From NCBI RefSeq assembly GCF_002869765.1, contig NZ_PNOR01000014.1, positions 47,710 to 111,709 of the forward strand: 64,000 bases of DNA, written 5' to 3'. The DNA is from Deinococcus planocerae. GTDB lineage: Bacteria; Deinococcota; Deinococci; Deinococcales; Deinococcaceae. Under the pieces are notes generated by a model. It was not told where the DNA came from. It did not search any database and worked only from the letters and a program-made list of their open reading frames with translations. The translations under genes were made by a program, and so were the position numbers. The stretch's first letter is position 1, and each line of letters begins with the position of its first letter. Positions 62,656 to 64,000 of this stretch are shown in pieces.

Positions 62656-63810
62656 TTGACGACTCATCTCCCACCCTCGTTCACGGCTGCCCAGCGCGAG
62701 CAGTTCACCCGCTTCCCGCAGATCGATGAACGCACCCTCTCCCGGCACTCCCTGCTCGACCTTTTCGAGACCCTGACCGACGCGGTGCTGGACATGCACG
62801 ACCGTGTGATGGTGTCACTCCGCTACGGGGACGAGCGTGAGGCGGCCCAGGCGTTCGGGCAGCAGGGGCCCACAGCCGTCGAGCAACTGAGCACCTACAA
62901 GTCCGTGTGCGCGGCGATCATCGCCGCACGGGAGCAGGGCGCCGACCCCTATCAGGCGGTGGAGGCGGTCGTGGACTGGCAGCGGCTCGTCGAGACCGTG
63001 CGTGACGAACGGAATGCGGTCAGCACCGAACAGCTTGACCCACTGCACCATGTCCTGAAGGGCTACAAGATCACCGATCTGCTGCTGGAGGTGAATGCCT
63101 GGACCCGCTTCACGGGTGCTTTCCTGAACCTGCACAGCGGCAAGGGCGTGGAGCGCCATGACCACCTGCTGACCGCTATCCTGGCCGATGGGCTGAATCT
63201 GGGACTGCACGAGATGGCGGAAGCCTCACCTGACCCGGGCGTGACTGCCCGGCGCCTGATGTACCTGGCCGACTGGTTTGTCCGCCCCGACTCCTACGCG
63301 GCAGGGCTCGCAGAATTGGTCAACTTCCAATCGATGCTGCCCCTGGCGGCGTTATGAGGAGCCGAGACGACGAGCAGTTCCGACGGGCAACGCTTCCCGA
63401 CAGGTGGACGGGGCCGAACGTTCGGGCACCTGAACGCGAAGTACGGTTGGGAACCGGGCGTGCTGTTCTACACGCACGTCAGCGACCAGGACGCGCCCCT
63501 CCACACCAAGGTCATTACCGCCAATGTCCGCGACGCGCTGCACGTGCTGGATGGGCTGCTCTACCACCTGTCCGAGTTGAAGATCAAGGAGCACTACACC
63601 GACACGGCGGGGTACACCGAGCAGGTCTTTGCCCTGTGTCACCTCCTGGGGTTCCGCTTCGCCCCCAGGATTCGGGACCTTGGGGAGACCCGGCTGTACA
63701 CGCCCGAGGCAGCCTCAATCTACGGGCTGCTGGAGCTGTTGGTGGCTCAGCGGCTCAAGCCGCGCCTGATCCGAGAACACTGGGACGAACTGCGGCGGCT
63801 GGCCACGTGG
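62656..63810 (+). pseudogene. Tn3-family transposase, internally deleted and nonsense-mutated
   Basis: The frame opens (TTG) with the N-terminus of a Tn3-family transposase (L-P-P-S-F-T-A-A-Q-R-E-Q-F-T-R-F-P-Q-I), then jumps to the region before the catalytic core (L-L-D-L-F-E-T-L-T-D-A-V), so about 500 codons are missing. The core follows: L-T-A-I-L-A-D-G-L-N-L-G-L, R-L-M-Y-L-A-D-W-F-V, then a TGA (63355-63357) where Trp (TGG) is expected, and [18 protein letters not shown] in the same frame. The homology ends near H-W-D-E-L-R-R-L-A. It is a dead transposon remnant. Confidence 0.8.
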
Positions 63811-63865
63811 GGGCCGGCCTCGTCCGGCAGGCCAGGCCCCTGCTCGCCGACACCCGGGGAGCGAC

Positions 63866-64000
63866 CTACCCCTCGCCCAGCCAGATGTAACGGGCGAGGA
63901 GCAGGGCCGCCACGACATAGAGGATGGGGCTGACCTGCCGCGCCCGCCCGCTCAGCAGCTTGATGGCGCAGTAGCTGATCACGCCCAGGGACACCCCGTT
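63866..64000 (-). CDS. C-terminus of an AzgA-like purine permease (partial)
   Basis: Forty-four codons to a TAG stop are present; the rest lies beyond the window. The segment [10 protein letters not shown] then I-K-L-L-S-G-R-A and [16 protein letters not shown] matches the last membrane helices of AzgA-type guanine/hypoxanthine permeases (NCS2-related). Confidence 0.65.
   Translation of the reverse strand, partial: NGVSLGVISYCAIKLLSGRARQVSPILYVVAALLLARYIWLGEG

Overview
The window is a high-GC bacterial chromosome segment that reads as Deinococcus. Pointers are the dense small secreted proteins and lipoproteins, the BTAD/SARP-type regulators with ATPase and TPR modules, a Thermus/Deinococcus-like CsoR with a C-H-H metal site, and several apparently leaderless genes with a TANNNT box 6 nt before the ATG. 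No rRNA, tRNA or CRISPR array was seen. The species cannot be named from sequence alone.

Layout. 1-5.2 kb: a co-directional run of exported proteins, including the tail of a probable chagasin-like protease inhibitor, two MliC-type lysozyme-inhibitor proteins, a CHRD protein, a DUF4239 membrane protein and a lipoprotein hydrolase. 5.3-13.5 kb: a large BTAD regulator, a glycine-rich PxKF surface lipoprotein, a beta-propeller lipoprotein, and broken genes (a monooxygenase-like gene with an in-frame TGA, a PIN remnant, a lipoprotein with an in-frame TAG, a truncated BTAD gene). 13.9-20.3 kb: a sugar regulon with a LacI repressor, binding protein, two permeases and a GH1 beta-glucosidase, linked by identical operators. 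20.4-22.1 kb: a GGDEF protein, a P450-reductase remnant and a small exported protein. 22.2-34.6 kb: an IclR regulator divergent from a nine-gene operon with two peptide-type binding proteins, one permease pair, four metallopeptidase-family proteins and a prolyl-aminopeptidase-like hydrolase. All four metallopeptidase-family members appear to have lost canonical metal or catalytic residues. 35.3-37.8 kb: a tyrosine-recombinase remnant beside a NotI-family restriction endonuclease and a D12-class adenine methyltransferase. 38-44.6 kb: an ABC exporter pair, then an XRE-cupin regulator, a cupin and a second peptide-type ABC importer, also without ATPases. 44.8-49.5 kb: an SDR, a quinone-oxidoreductase-like protein, a NarL/DesK-type two-component system and a lipoprotein. 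49.9-52.9 kb: an orphan MnhE, then copper genes (copZ, csoR and a decayed copper P-type ATPase). 52.9-59.7 kb: a MalT-like/BTAD regulator, a lectin/NPCBM/beta-helix lipoprotein and an AraC remnant. 60-64 kb: a TetR repressor with two palindromic operators divergent from a tandem-SDR fusion, a decayed Tn3-family transposase, and the tail of an AzgA-like purine permease.

How it works together. The window is dominated by uptake and breakdown of external nutrients (a beta-glucoside system and two peptide/amide systems), each with an adjacent regulator and none with its own importer ATPase, so shared ATPases are expected elsewhere. Secreted inhibitors and surface lipoproteins suggest interaction with other organisms' lytic enzymes. 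Several genes are dead or dying, four of them through in-frame stop codons, and repeats, a transposase remnant and an integrase remnant show past mobility.
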